In this document: piece after piece, positions 44,610-56,761 of the stretch
Layout of the letters: the number at the start of each line of letters is the position of its first letter
Numbering within the stretch: position 1 is the first letter of the stretch
NCBI GenBank assembly: GCA_029449245.1
Contig: JANATF010000008.1
Location: 434,001 to 498,000, forward strand
DNA from: Mortierella alpina
Lineage: Eukaryota; Mortierellomycota; Mortierellomycetes; Mortierellales; Mortierellaceae
DNA: 64,000 nucleotides
Direction of reading: 5' to 3'
Made by a program: the position numbers and the translations under genes
Notes under the pieces: generated by a model
What the model saw: only the letters and a program-made list of their open reading frames with translations
What the model was told of the DNA's origin: nothing
Database searches by the model: none

Positions 44610-45626
44610 CTAAACTGGCAGCCTTTGGCCGCTCATACGATCGACCATCTAAAATAACAAGAAGGCTGTCAGAGTCAAACTTGGGATTGCAAGTTGTCAT
44701 TGGCTTCATAGTATCGAGAAATACCTTGGAGATCCCTGGCGCGCTCAAGATATTTCCAATGACGGGCAATTTCCTCAAGAAGCCGATGATGACAGGGAAA
44801 AAGTCACTATAAATTCCATTCAGGAGTATAGTTTGTTAGTTCTCTCATCGCCTATCGCTTCACCATGGCAGAAAATCTTGCGGTTAAAAAGCCCATTCAT
44901 ACGTACCCAAACAAGTTGATGAATCCAAAGAGCTCTACGATCACTCCGATTTTAGCCCATTTGATAAAGACCAAGAGAATTCCGCCAAAGAAACAGATCG
45001 TCCCGCGAATCTTTTGGCGGCGTGCGAAGAAGAATATCGTCTTTTGCGTTCCGATAACCAGAGTCAATCCAGCCAAGAACAAGATCTATCGTAGGACATG
45101 AAAGGGATGCTGTCATGGTCAGCCCTACTGCGTTCGGTTGTCAACGGGAATCTAGCGTCCTGCTGCCCATACAGATTGTTCCATGATAGGGAAGCTATAG
45201 GTCTGTCCAGAGGCTTCCTTGTTTTATAGGACGTACGAGCCTAACGCTTCGCTTACGCATCGTGTACACTGTAAGACTTTGGTCCAGGTCCTCGGCCTGC
45301 ACAGCATTCATTCGCAGTCTGCAGGAGACTTTGTGCACTCCTTGTCATCCATGCCCTGACACAATCATTCCTCTGAAGATGGTGTGGTCCATTTCCTTAC
45401 GTTTCCGATAGCGAGAAGTCCACCATCAAAGAACATGAGTACGCCCATGAGCATGAAAAAGAGTCCGAAAGCCGTAAGGCCTACTCCGATCTCTAAAGAT
45501 CACGGTTGTGCAAAACAGCATTAGTGAGCAAGCCAAGCATATCTTCCCGCCAAAAATAAAAGCAGACATCGGGAGGTCGTTTCGCTAAGGAAGTCAGAGC
45601 GTACTTTGGGTGTCAGAAAGCCACAT
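44610..45626 (-). CDS. GOT1: Got1-type vesicle transport protein (Golgi transport 1)
   Basis: Exons 45626-45605, 45492-45401, 45085-44907, 44806-44725 and 44648-44610 give 137 aa, the standard length. MWLSDTQKIGVGLTAFG opens it, then four membrane helices: LFFMLMGVLMFFDGGLLAIG, ILFLAGLTLVIGTQKTIFFF, GTICFFGGILLVFIKWAKIG and a helix continuing FINLFGDFFPVIIGFLRKLP. The end VIGNILSAPGISKMVDRMSG then QRLPV-stop is canonical. Multi-pass ER/Golgi membrane protein that helps COPII vesicle traffic and fusion. Ignoring the last intron (GTATTT...TTTTAG, 44724-44649) gives a false long frame that runs into the neighbouring gene. Confidence 0.94.
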
Positions 45627-45886
45627 TTGCGTATTATGGTATAGGAGGAACGATGAGGGATGGGCACTTGGCGAATAGGAGATCTTTGTCGGGAGTCAGA
45701 AAGGATGAGAGATCTGATGAGCAGCCAAGCAACGCCGTTTCAACTGAAGAGGGGGTCGGGGGTCTGTGACGTGTTTCACACGTATGAAAGCCAACGAGAA
45801 AAAAAGTTCATCGTGGCAAGGCGAGGCGCGTTTCTTTTTTATATAGCTTTCGCCCAGAGGTAGGTACACTTGTGCTATGTATGGCC

Positions 45887-46994
45887 TTATTGCCGTTGCT
45901 TGTTCATGTTTTGCATTTGAGCGCCTGGCTGCGCACCCTCCTGCTGCTCCTATGTTGTAAATGACAAATGCAAAGCGTCAGCAGAGGCGGCGACTGCAAT
46001 CAAGACTCACAGTCGCAAGAAGAAACTTTTAACTACCAGTGCGAATCCTCCGCTGTCCAGCATTGTATAGGAAAATGGATATCCCTCCAGTGAGAGGTTA
46101 TGACCCATTCTGCTATCCTCTCCAAACCCCGTCACCCCGCTGGGCCGCCTATCACCCATGGCTGCCGACTGTCCTGGGATGGGTTGAAAGACTTCGTGGC
46201 TCTGACGGCGATCAAGCGCAGCAATCCCGTAGTGGGATTTGTGTTCCTTAGGCAACGAGATTCGATACTCTTCGCGAGGAACAATGTCAATCAAGAAATC
46301 AAAGGTGTCGGTCTTGGCAATAGCAGCTGCAATATCGCTGCGTTGCAGCGTTCTTCTCTTGTTCTCCTCAGCATGAATCCTATACAGGTTTCAAAGGGCA
46401 AAATGAGGTATGGTTGTAGACTCTGATATCGGGTCCAAGAAGTTTTGAGACCCGTCTTCTCTTACCATGCCCGCAAAGTCAGCTCCGTTATGAAGATGTC
46501 ACAACCCTTGTCAAAAATCATTGGTGCGTCGGCGCTAATCATCTTTGCCTAAAAACATCCATGCTTGGTCAGGATCCCACATCATCAAGCATGCTTAGAT
46601 CTTAGTTGTAAGCAAGGTACGAGCTGTGACTCCTTACTTTGACATCATCATCTGTCTTCATGACCTTCTTAATACGTGCCAGAGGCAGATGGTGGAGCTT
46701 GTAATCCTGGGGCACGTTTTGGATCTCATGCATCTGTTTCATCCAGAACGACTGCAGTAGATGCAAATGTGCTTGTTGCATTGGTTGGTGGTGAGCTAAG
46801 GAAGGATCGTGATGATGCTGAAGTGGTGGGGGCGGGTGGCTCATTGATGGCAGCACAGGGAACATGGGCTGGTACTGAGGCTGCTGATAGAAGGCGCTGT
46901 TAGATGATGGATCCGTCATTGGAAGATACCTGTCACCAATAGAGTTCTGGCGCTGGTGCTGGTATTGAGGCTGCTGCTGATATCGGGGATCCAT
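45887..46994 (-). CDS. HAP5: CCAAT-binding factor subunit Hap5/NF-YC
   Basis: Exons 46994-46638, 46542-46466, 46379-46037 and 45949-45887 give 279 aa. After a Gln/Pro/His-rich N-terminus the histone-fold domain is complete: [57 protein letters not shown] and [21 protein letters not shown]. The fungal Hap4-recruitment-like segment after the fold is not evident. It pairs with Hap3 (NF-YB) and Hap2 (NF-YA) to bind CCAAT boxes controlling respiration, iron and redox genes. Exon 2 has two acceptors 6 nt apart (TTTTAG GCAAAG|ATG); using the first inserts Ala-Lys before MISAD, using the second restores the conserved VKMISA. Confidence 0.93.
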
Positions 46995-47163
46995 GGTGCT
47001 GTAGCAAGAGCGTTAGGGTGCAAGTGTATCGAATGGAATTGTAGAAGCGAGAAAAGGATGGGTTATGGGTGCCAAGGAAGACGACTGGGGTCCCGGACTT
47101 GTGAGACCACACAGCGAAAAAAAAAATAATGATGGCGCACGGGCTGAAACTGGTTCTTTTTTT

Positions 47164-48540
47164 TTATTTTTCCACTTCTGACAAAGATTCTTGGATCGGG
47201 GGGGACCAGGTGAGCAGTTCTAAATACTTTGCGCTATGATGATGACTTATGTCATCCTCATCGTCATCCCCACTATGCTCGAGTCCGCCACGGGCATCTG
47301 GAACCACATGCAAATATCCAGGGTCTGTTTCGATGTTCCAATCCGGGATCGCGTAATCAACCAGACTCTGGACTGGAGGTGCTGTCGAGTTTGTTTTCGC
47401 ATTGGGCTGAACTCCTTCATTCATGTAGGATCCTGGTAGCCGTTCTATCACCTTGCCTTGGAAGCAGAGCACAGGCCGACTTTCCATCTGCTCACCCTCG
47501 CCAGACATCCAACGCGTCCCGATTTGAACCCCATGCATAACCTTCTCAGCAGCGCGATTCCACATCAGTTTTCGACATTCGTTCGTCTTGGTATCGATCA
47601 CCACTAATGCCATAGGCCACAGTGATTTGGCATAAGGAAGGAGGGCCTGCTTCGTGAACTCTGAGGAGGCCGCGAGGATGGCCATCGTCGGCTGCGATTC
47701 GTACGAGAGCGAACCCTGCAGTTCCCTGACAAACTTAGGACCGATCTTGGAGTTCATCTTCTTGCACTGTACAATCACCTTAAGGTGGCGAACCATATCT
47801 CCTGGCATTGGAGATGCACTAAGAGGCAAAAACCAAGTTCCACGAAGATCCACACCATAGTCGTTATTTCCTGCAGATCGCTGTGTATAGATGCCAAGGC
47901 AGTTCCTTAATATTTCCTGAGTTTGATATTCGAAAAGCGTTCCCCGATAAATGGTGCTGTCCGTATTGTGGTCGAGGTCCTCGAAACTTCGAAGATCACT
48001 ATGCGACCCACCTCCGTTAGGGCTGTTGCCTACAGTTGACTTTCGAGATGGGAAGTCCCGACTCACATACGGCATGGACAAGTGAATGTCGTTGGGAAAT
48101 GGTGCTGGTTCAAGCTCTCGAGAATATGCCTGCCTGCCTCCGGTTGCCTGGCCTTGGTATGTCATGAGAATTGACCGGGGTCTTGCTGTGGTTGAGTTTG
48201 TGTCTAGGTCAGTTGGCGTCCCTGATGAAGGGGCTGTGGAGGTTGGTTCCTTGCTGGCCGTTTTAACTCGTGTCCGTGGTCTTCCTTTTTTAACTTCCTT
48301 GAATGTTTCTGGAGGAGTGCTCGACAGGAGTAAGTCTGATGATGACACGGGTTGAATCTGGTTGTGTGTTGCTGAGTGCTGAGCGGTAGCGGAGGTTGTT
48401 GGAGATCCCCAATCGCTAGCATGGACTGCAGAGGACATTGACGAGCGGAAGCGTACCTGGGACTGTAGGCAGCAACAATGAGCCCACACTGGTCGTCTCC
48501 TAGCTAAAGCTGCCAATGTCCTGACAGTTGAGGTGCTCAT
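47164..48540 (-). CDS. RRG7: RRG7-like mitochondrial protein (DUF2034, restriction-endonuclease-like fold)
   Basis: An intronless frame of 458 aa. The first about 35 residues are Arg/Ala/Ser-rich without acids (TVRTLAALARRRPVWAH), a typical mitochondrial presequence. A disordered linker follows. From about residue 205 the RRG7/DUF2034 core reads YRGTLFEYQTQEILRNCLGI then RSAGNNDYGVDLRGTWFL and LKVIVQCKKMNSKIGPKFVR. The D-x(n)-Q-x-K layout (GVDLRG ... VQCKK) matches the Mrr-like PD-(D/E)XK nuclease superfamily. In yeast RRG7 is required for respiratory growth and mtDNA maintenance. The catalytic residues look intact, but nuclease activity is not proven for the family. The C-terminus after about residue 380 is variable and acidic. 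Confidence 0.88.
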   Translation of the reverse strand: MSTSTVRTLAALARRRPVWAHCCCLQSQVRFRSSMSSAVHASDWGSPTTSATAQHSATHNQIQPVSSSDLLLSSTPPETFKEVKKGRPRTRVKTASKEPTSTAPSSGTPTDLDTNSTTARPRSILMTYQGQATGGRQAYSRELEPAPFPNDIHLSMPYVSRDFPSRKSTVGNSPNGGGSHSDLRSFEDLDHNTDSTIYRGTLFEYQTQEILRNCLGIYTQRSAGNNDYGVDLRGTWFLPLSASPMPGDMVRHLKVIVQCKKMNSKIGPKFVRELQGSLSYESQPTMAILAASSEFTKQALLPYAKSLWPMALVVIDTKTNECRKLMWNRAAEKVMHGVQIGTRWMSGEGEQMESRPVLCFQGKVIERLPGSYMNEGVQPNAKTNSTAPPVQSLVDYAIPDWNIETDPGYLHVVPDARGGLEHSGDDDEDDISHHHSAKYLELLTWSPPIQESLSEVEK

Positions 48541-49195
48541 TGTCTAGTTCCGCTGTTGATGAGGTGGTTGTTGGTTGAGTGTAGAGCGATTCGAGAACGA
48601 CGCGAGGAGGGACTGAAGGACACAAGGAGGAGTTTGGCTGGTGGCTTGTATGACTTTCAGCGACATGAAAAGCGCCAAACAGGGCCAAACAGGCACAATG
48701 CGCCGGATATGCGCGATATTTCGACGCGTACGCGATCCAAGGTCTGTTCATGATAACTGCCGCTTCTCTGTTCAAAAGGGTGTGCCTTTCCCCCCCTCAA
48801 GACCTCCAGGACATGGTCTACATGTACTCAGAGCCCTGCTGGGTATAGAGCCCGCGAGCAATAGGAACACCTGGATTGGACAGCGCGAGCGCGCCTTCGT
48901 ATCCAAATCTCAGACTTGTGAGCACCGCATATTCAAAACTCGTCCTCCAGGGCACTTGTCGTGTGCTCCATAGACTTCAGCCGACCATCAAAGAATTGGC
49001 ACGATCGATCCACGTTTGGCTGGTTAATAAAAATTCCGACAGCACATTATTTGAACATGCGCCTTTTTTGTTCTTCACTCCACGCCCGCGCAACTCCGGT
49101 TCCCATCCTCAATTCGTTGTCCCCTCGTTGCCCTATCCCACTATTACACACCTTGAGCAGGCGCTACAGGGTACCAGAAGCTCTCCGCACTCCAC
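48541..49195. other. Divergent promoter region (RRG7 / GUP1)
   Basis: 655 bp between two start codons. No gene, repeat or RNA was recognised. Confidence 0.5.
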
Positions 49196-51522
49196 ATGGC
49201 GTCGAATAAGGCGCACGATCAGCATCCGCTGCTGAGCCTCCATCAACAGAGCCTCCAGGACCAGGAATCGGGACGACGCGTCGTAGGGGCTCATTCTGAG
49301 ATGTCCTCGTTCGTGGGACAAAGTCAACCATCCGACAACCAAAGCCAGCCTACTTCGGGTTATGTGCACAAGAAGAAGGTCCAGGACCGAACCACCAATC
49401 CCTCACTGTGGAACACCAAGGAGTTTTACTTCTATTACTTTGTCTTCATCACATGTATTCCTTACATGTTCAAGACGGCTCATGACGCCAGCTCAGGTGA
49501 GTTGTTCGGAAGAAGACTTGGCAGAAGGCATACCGTGATTAATGCTGATGGATGCACCCTTGCTGAATTAGAATCCAATCCGAACTACGACAAGTTCAAG
49601 GACCTGCTCTCAGACGGCTGGTTCGGGTTCAAAGTGGTAGGCAAATCCCGTTGTGAGAGGCATGCGCTTCTATAACTGAATCTTCGGTGGAGTCCATTGC
49701 TCTAACCCTTTGTGAAAACCCTACAGGACAACAGCGATGAACAGTTCGCCAACTTTCGCAACAACCTGCCCATCCTCACGTTCGTGGCATGTGTTTACCT
49801 ACTCCTCAGCCATGCCTACCGACTGTACTTTGTGCCCGTAACGCCTTTGAAGTCTCCCCTGCAACCATTGTACCGGGCGTATTTCTTCTTGGCCTTTGCA
49901 GCGGTTTATCTCTACTTTATGTATGGCAGTGGGATTCTCAAAATTGGCGCCATCGTCTCGGCCAATTATGCGATCGCAAAGCTGGGAGGAGCATCACGGT
50001 GGATGCCGGCACTCACTTGGATCTTCAACCTCACCATTCTGTTCTTAAACGAGAGTTACCGAGGCTACAGCTTTGCAGCGCTACATGACTCCTTGGCTTG
50101 GCTGGTAAGTGGCTACTCACTTTTACGCTCAAAAGGTAGCAAACCAGTGCGCACCCATTCTGACACAGCAACTCTGTTACTTTAGGACGAACACTCGGGC
50201 ATGAATGCTCGCTGGGATGTCAACTTCAACTTTACGATGCTCCGTCTAGTCTCCTTCAACCTCGACTACTACTGGTCACTTAGACAGAGACCTGGAAGTC
50301 TACTTGTAAGTGACAACTGATTTTGATGGGTCATGTTGGAGGCCATGGACAGGACAGGACCTAACAGTCGTTGATCTTATTGTCTCTATCAGAAAGAGGA
50401 TAAGGACCGAGCGCGTCTGACAGACAAGGAGCGTGCTAGCGTCCCAGCGTTCGATGAGGATTACAACTTCATCTATTACCTGGCCTTCACGCTATATGCA
50501 CCGCTTTATGTCGCAGGACCGATCATTACATTCAATGATTTTGTATCTCAGGTACGGCGCAAACTTGTACATTTGATTGAGGCCTGAGGTTGACTGGACA
50601 CCCCTGGTTGTTCTACTGACACGGATTCTCGACTCTTGCTGGTATATTCTCTATAGCTGCGATACCCTAAAAGTATTCCAGGAAAGACCCTTGGCATGTG
50701 GATCGGCCGGCTGATCTTTTGCCTTCTGACAATGGAGTTCACCATGCACTATATGCATATGGTGGCGATCAGCAAGCGTCAGGCATGGGAGAACGATCCG
50801 GTCCTCCAGATCTGCATGATTGGACTATTCAATCTCATTCTCATCTGGCTCAAGCTGATGATTATTTGGCGCTTCTTCCGCCTCTGGGCATTGCTTGATG
50901 GGATCGAGGCGCCAGAGAACATGATCCGATGTGTGACCAACAACTATTCAGCCCTCGGATTCTGGCGCAGCTGGCACAAGAGCTATAACCTCTGGGTGCT
51001 GCGATACATCTATATCCCTCTGGGAGGCACACGCTACGCCATCTACAACATTTGGGTCGTCTTCACGTTCGTCGCCATTTGGCACGATATCCAGCTAAAG
51101 CTCTTGGCCTGGGGATGGCTCATTTCCCTGTTCATCCTGCCCGAGATCATTGCCAGCAAGATCTTTTCAAAGAAAAAAGTAAGTTGTCGACTCAATGGTG
51201 TAGGACTGTATTTGCTTGAATCGTCGTTCAATGCTAATCATGCGCATATGATCCTTTGAATATCTAGTGGGGAAACTGGCGCCATTATCGCCACTTGTGC
51301 GCCGTCGGTGCGGTTGGCAACATCTTATTGATGATGATTGCAAATCTGGTCGGATTCTGCATAGGACTTGATGGTGTGAAGTTGATGTTGTACGATCTGT
51401 TCTCGAGCGTTCAAGGATGGGTGACCATGTGCTGCTGTTTTTGCGCCATGTTTGTCTGTGCACAAATGCAGTTTGAGGTGCGCGAGGCCGAGAAGAGGCG
51501 TGGTATCTTTTTAAACTGCTAG
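49196..51522 (+). CDS. GUP1: GUP1-type membrane-bound O-acyltransferase (MBOAT)
   Basis: Seven exons (49196-49496, 49572-49636, 49727-50104, 50186-50305, 50393-50551, 50657-51178, 51268-51522) give 599 aa. The N-terminal 75 residues are soluble and hydrophilic. [21 protein letters not shown] is the Gup1 signature. About ten membrane segments follow, with the MBOAT core [23 protein letters not shown] and the catalytic His in [20 protein letters not shown]. In yeast Gup1 remodels GPI lipids by adding a C26 acyl chain to lyso-PI of GPI anchors in the ER, affecting wall, rafts and, indirectly, glycerol uptake. This fits with GPI-anchored surface proteins such as the CBM18 lectin in the same window. 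Confidence 0.95.
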
Positions 51523-52722
51523 TTGTAATAAAACTCATTTTGAGTCTTCCCTGCAGAAATATCATTAGAATGGGATCTGTGAATTGACGACGAGTACAGT
51601 AGCAATCTACGACATTTGCGCTTCCATCATGTCTAGCGGAACCAAGGGTGGGCAGCTGACAGAGCTCGTGCCTAATGCGTACAGTACCTCCAACTTTCAT
51701 CAGCTTTCATCAGCTTTCATCCACTTTCTTGGACGTGCGGCAGTTCTTGAGCAGGCTGAGCAGGAGCGATGGCGCGTGGGATTGATAATGCGGTATCGCT
51801 GTTGACAGGTAGGGGTGAGAATGTGACCAAAACGATGTTCGAGAGAACAACAAAGGTTGTGCTCGGTGGGTGCTCTCCTCCCCCCTTTTTTCTTTTACTA
51901 CTGAACCCCATGAGCATCACACTGCACACCCACGCATCATCCACACGCGCCTGTGCATGCGCCTGCTCGCATGCGTTCGAGTCTGAGAGTATATATCTCA
52001 TGCATGAGTGCCTCTGAGTGCCTCTGAGTGCCTTCGCCTGGCCACTGAGGCTGACCAATGTTCGCTCTGTGTCGTCCCTTCTCTGTGCAAAAGATACCCC
52101 TGCCCCTGTCTGCCTGTGTCCTAGCAAGCTAACTGGCCGAGGGAGGATGCGGTACATCTGATAGAATACAAGCGACCATGTTTCCCTCCTTTTTTTTTTT
52201 TTTTTTTTTTTCTTTCTATCTCTCTTTCCATCCTTTTGCCTCCCTTTCGTCTCTTCCACACGCACCCGTTCCTCCTGCTCTTTGCTGGCACCCTTTTGCA
52301 GCACATCATCACTCCCCCTTCCTCGCCCTGCTCTTTACCCTGCTCTTCATCATCGTCGTCGTGGTCCTTGTGCCTTCTCCTCTTCCTAGTCTTGCATCCG
52401 ATTCACAAATACTCTCACGCACATAGCCTCGCCTGCCTTGAGTCTACCCCTGTCGCTTCTCGTCCCTATCTTCGTCGCTGCGAGGGAACCTTATTTATAC
52501 ATTCCAACCTCGCCTGAGTACACCCTGGCCCCGCCTGACGCTCAGCAAACCCCAGCGTTTTTCCTTGCTCGATCTTCAACACCAGACACACTAGAATTAG
52601 ACCATCCAAAGCAGGCGCAGGCGCAGACGGCACAGCATACAACAGCAAGAGCAGCGACAGCCGTAGAGGTCCGTAGAGGTTCCGCCCGTAACATAAGACA
52701 CCGCACCAAGAGCACTCTGGTC
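51523..52722. other. Intergenic region upstream of the PH-FYVE gene
   Basis: 1.2 kb without a supported gene. From about 52178 the DNA is T- and CT-rich (T run at 52189-52210), probably a leader/promoter. TCATCAGCTTT repeats lie at about 51698-51722 and TGAGTGCCTC repeats at 52005-52030. The frame of the PH-FYVE gene stays open back to 52438 but without an ATG. Confidence 0.5.
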
Positions 52723-55700
52723 ATGGGAGAAAACAACAACGCTCAGGAGCTCAAAGCGAATGGTGCTGCAACAGCGGGCTCTGAGGCAGGAGCAGCCAAA
52801 GTCATGTTGCCAGCGAAGCTTATACCCTTATCTACCAAGGCTACAATCACTACAACAACGACAACCACAGCAGCACAAGGCGAGACTCGATCCCCTGGAG
52901 CGGTATCAACAACGACGTCGCCCATCTCGCTCAAGCCGTCCTCTCCGACAATAGCGCAGACCTACATGCAGCCGCTGTCGCCTACCATCATCACAACACC
53001 GCCTGCGCTACTTGCTCATAGAGACGAGGTGACCCCTGCAAGGGGCAGGGCAGGCGCGCTAGCAAAGGTATCATCTTCGTCTGCTACTGCAACGCTCCAT
53101 AAAAAGGACTCTGGCACGTATATGGCTACTTCTACAACCCAGAATGCAGCCACCAGCAGCGAAAGTGTAAACGGCGTTCAAGTAAATCGCATGAACGGTT
53201 CTGCAACGGGGGCAGCCGTAGTCTCCTGCAGAGCTTCGCAACCAGATGCAGCAGGTCTAATGTCACCAGCAGGAAGAGTATTGACTCGCCCACTATCGAC
53301 CTCGAAGCTCTCTTCAACTCCACTTACCGCTCCACACATTCTCCCAAACCAACGCTACGCTGGATTCAACCTTGCAGCACTGGGTCAGCTTTCACCAACG
53401 GCATCAACTATGACCATGTCTAGAGCGGATACGCTGGCACACACGGGAGCGAGCGGCTCTTCTCATAATTCATACTTCGGCACAGTGTCTGGAGTGTCTG
53501 GAGCTCGAAGTTTCGGCGAGGGTACGGCTCTTGGAGGCGGTGGTTACACCGAGGGGACAACCCTCCCGCCTGGCAGCAAGACGATGTGCGGATCGGATGC
53601 CATCTCCTTGCTCGACCTGGAGGACAATGATCTTGTCATGATTGATAGTAATGGCAACAGTAGTAACAGCGGCGTCACAGGAACTGCAATCGTCGGCGAA
53701 ACTATAGCGTCGGCCTCAGCGATCGTCAGCAACCATGCCTCAGGAAACCAAAACTACTTTGGCAACCATGGTGGCAGCGGAACAATAACGTCCTCCGCAT
53801 CCTCTGCGTTACTGGAGGCCAGTGCTACCGCTGGATCGAGCCTCCATCGCTCAGGTGGCTCTGTCGCGTCCTCACACCTTTCGCCACGATCATCTCTTCC
53901 TTCCTTGACCTCTCAGGCGAAAAAAGACGCCATTCAACGTGCCGCCATGATTGCAATCATACAACAAAACGGTGGTGCAAAGATATTATCAGCTCACCGA
54001 GTCGGCAGGCGGCAGGATCGTCCTAATCGTGGGATTCGGTTCGGAGAATTTCACCGGATATGTGAAATCGAGTATGCATTTCGGCAGGGCAAGGTATGAT
54101 AACTCTCTGCTATGTCTATATTCGATCTGATCAAGATCCTCAAGAAGCTTCATTGACAATATCGTGTTTGTCAAACCCCGCTGAATTAGCCGTTGATTGC
54201 GAACGGGAGGACTCTTATTCATTCGACAAGGGTCTCGAGGTTAGAAGGCGACATGAAGCGGGAAGAGATGGTGAGCAAAGGGCGAAAAATATCCACTCCT
54301 ACGCACTTATATACTGGGTTATATTTACGTTCCGCTCGCTGACTATAATCGACCGTGCGATAGCTGTATCTCTTCTCGGATGTCCTTGTCACAGGTACGG
54401 AGATCACGACGACGACTGCCTCCATTGCAACGACCTTATCCTCTGTAAAGGGCACACCTGTGGTCATCGTAGGGGTTCAAGTGCCTCCAATCGAAGACAC
54501 CGCTGTTGATAATCCGTACGCAGGTCATCTAGAAAACCAGCACATCTCTAGGCTGACGCAGGTGCAAGCAGATGTGGTGGAAGACGATGGTGTGTTCATG
54601 TTTGTTGGTGTTCATCCCTTTTGTATCATGGTGGTAGCTTCCACTCATCTCTATTGCCTATGTCTTGTCCCCGTGCATAGAGCGACCTCTCCTGAAACTC
54701 ACAGCACCACAAGTATCTTCGCTCTTGCTCTTCAAATCAATTGCGTGCCGAGACAGTTTCCTGGCTCTGCTTAGCGAGACAATTGTAGCGCACAAGCACC
54801 ACCTTCTCTTTCAGTCAAAGTACCTTGCGGACCTCAAGAAGTTCAAAAGGCACTCAGCCTTCTCGTTCGACACGTCATTCCTCAAGACTTGGGGTATACC
54901 TGTAGGTCTGAACCTGGGTTCAATAAGGCCTACTGGTGGCAATGGCAGCGGGGGAAGTGGCCATGGTACCATTGGTCCGGGAACGTTCACAGCATCACCC
55001 GTAACCTCGCCCGGTGGAGGTGCCTTTGACCCATATCAATACCAGCAGCACCTGAGCCGCCCTCAGTCAATGGCCGGGAGTCTGTTCAATTTTGCACTCA
55101 ATGGCGGTGGCGCCTTTTCGTCGTTCACGTCGTCCACAGATCAGCACAGCAAGGAAAGCTCATATGCAACACTACGGGGTGCGAATGCAGCGCAGGCTTT
55201 ACAATATCACCACCATCATCAGCAAATGCTGCAGCAACAGCTTCAAAACCGCTTGTCGATGTCCTCTACGGCATCCATCTCGGGAGGGAGAGCAGGAGTC
55301 AGCGACAGGACCTCCTCCGGTTCTGCATTCGATGCGCTATGGTTCATGAAGGGTGGTGAGACGTTCAGACAACCCCGAAGAACCGCAGCTGAGGCGGTCT
55401 CGGCTCCCTCTCAAGAGGACGAGGAAATAACCAACGACGACGATCCTGCAGGGAACTTGAATACGCCCGGGTCAGCAGCGTCGTCGATCCATTCCTCCTC
55501 ATCAGCTACAAATATGACGTCGGCAAGCAACAACCCTAGCAATGGGCAAAGTTCGAACCGATTCTCTTCGTCTTCATTCTCGCTCTTGCCTTCATCAACT
55601 TCCCCGAGTCATCAAACCATTGGAACGTTGCGTAATGGCGCTGGATGGGTCCGGGACGAAGACGCTTCAGTCTGCATGGTCTGTTCCACAACCAAGTTTG

Positions 55701-56761
55701 GTGTGCTAGTTCGAAAACACCACTGCCGGCTCTGTGGCCGGGTTATTTGTTGGAAGTGCTGTCAGATGAAGGATGCTGTGGTTTTGAACACCACCCATGA
55801 TCCGATGGACGCTACCCTACAAGCCCAGGAACAGCAGTTACGAAGACCCATCCGAGTGTGTCTGGACTGCATTGAACAGGATGCTTCGCAGGATAGTCCT
55901 CCACAACAGCAGCCAAACTCGCATCAGTCTTCCTCATTCCCACTCCAGGGTGTCTTTGGTAAACTAATGAGCTCGACCGTCAGCACCCCTCACCTTGTGA
56001 CTTCACCTACAAATGCTACAGGAAGTACGTTCACGATGTCTCCGCCCCACGCCCAGGCACATTCACAAATTCCGTTTCCGATCTCCCAACCACCTGCACT
56101 CTATCCACGCAGAGTGGGCTATACCCGTAGCGGAAACGCCTATCCTCACCATCATCGAGCGTCCCTCTACAGGATTGATGTTGAGCGCGTTGGTGAGGAG
56201 GATGAGGAGGACGAGGAAGAGGTGGACACGAGACCACAAGAAGAAAAATCCACAGAGGGGAAAGGAGAAGATGCAAATCCCTCGTTCTCTGAGGATGTAA
56301 GCGACTCAGCAGTGGGTTGGAAGGACGACACATTGCAACAGGAGCATTCAATAGAGGTACCTGATTCGTCTCCGTCCTCGACGTCCATGGCGTCCTCCCA
56401 GTCGAAGATCATCAAGTCGAACCATGGGACACTCCGCCTCAAAGATCTCGATCCCTCCGACATCAACGAGGATGAGATCAATTCTCAGATCCTAACTCTA
56501 GAATCCGAGGTCGAAAGTCTCTTGATCCAGAGTGCCGCGGCCGCAGCGGTTTCTCCCATGCTATTCACAGGAACCAACGGCAACAGCCACAGCAATGTCA
56601 GTGCTGGTAGGACGAGGGTCATGCGCGGAGTGCCCAAAGAGCTACTCCAGGCAGGTGCGCTTTTTGGAAACGATGTGCACGAAGGTGATGATGAGGACGA
56701 AGAAAAGACAGTGGAGGAGCTGTTGGCCCAACAGGAGAATCTGCATCGCATGCTCTCATAA
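52723..56761 (+). CDS. PH and FYVE domain protein
   Basis: Exons 52723-54093, 54190-54270, 54364-54589 and 54681-56761 give 1252 aa, in frame only with all three introns removed. The N-terminal 420 residues are Ser/Thr-rich and disordered. From about residue 420 a conserved region (KDAIQRAAMIAIIQQNGGAK) leads into a PH-like domain assembled over exons 1-4: GKPLIANGRTLIHSTRVSRLE, REEMLYLFSDVLVTGTEI, RPLLKLTAPQVSSLLLFKSI and CRDSFLALLSETIVAHKH. After another disordered stretch a FYVE finger follows: VCMVCSTTKFGVLVRKHHCR, LCGRVICWKC and RVCLDC, eight Cys/His ligands with the R-K-H-H-C-R PI3P motif. So it probably sits on endosomal membranes. No RhoGEF domain was seen in front of the PH domain. 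The start is the first ATG (MGENNNAQELKANG). Confidence 0.85.

Noticed and set aside
44011-44778. Got1 with a 250-residue C-terminal extension
   Set aside because: It depends on ignoring a clear GTATTT...TTTTAG intron; the spliced form gives the canonical Got1 end, and the remainder belongs to a separate gene.
52438-52722. N-terminal extension of the PH-FYVE protein with a hydrophobic start
   Set aside because: No ATG; it would need a TTG start, and a signal peptide would not fit a cytosolic FYVE protein.
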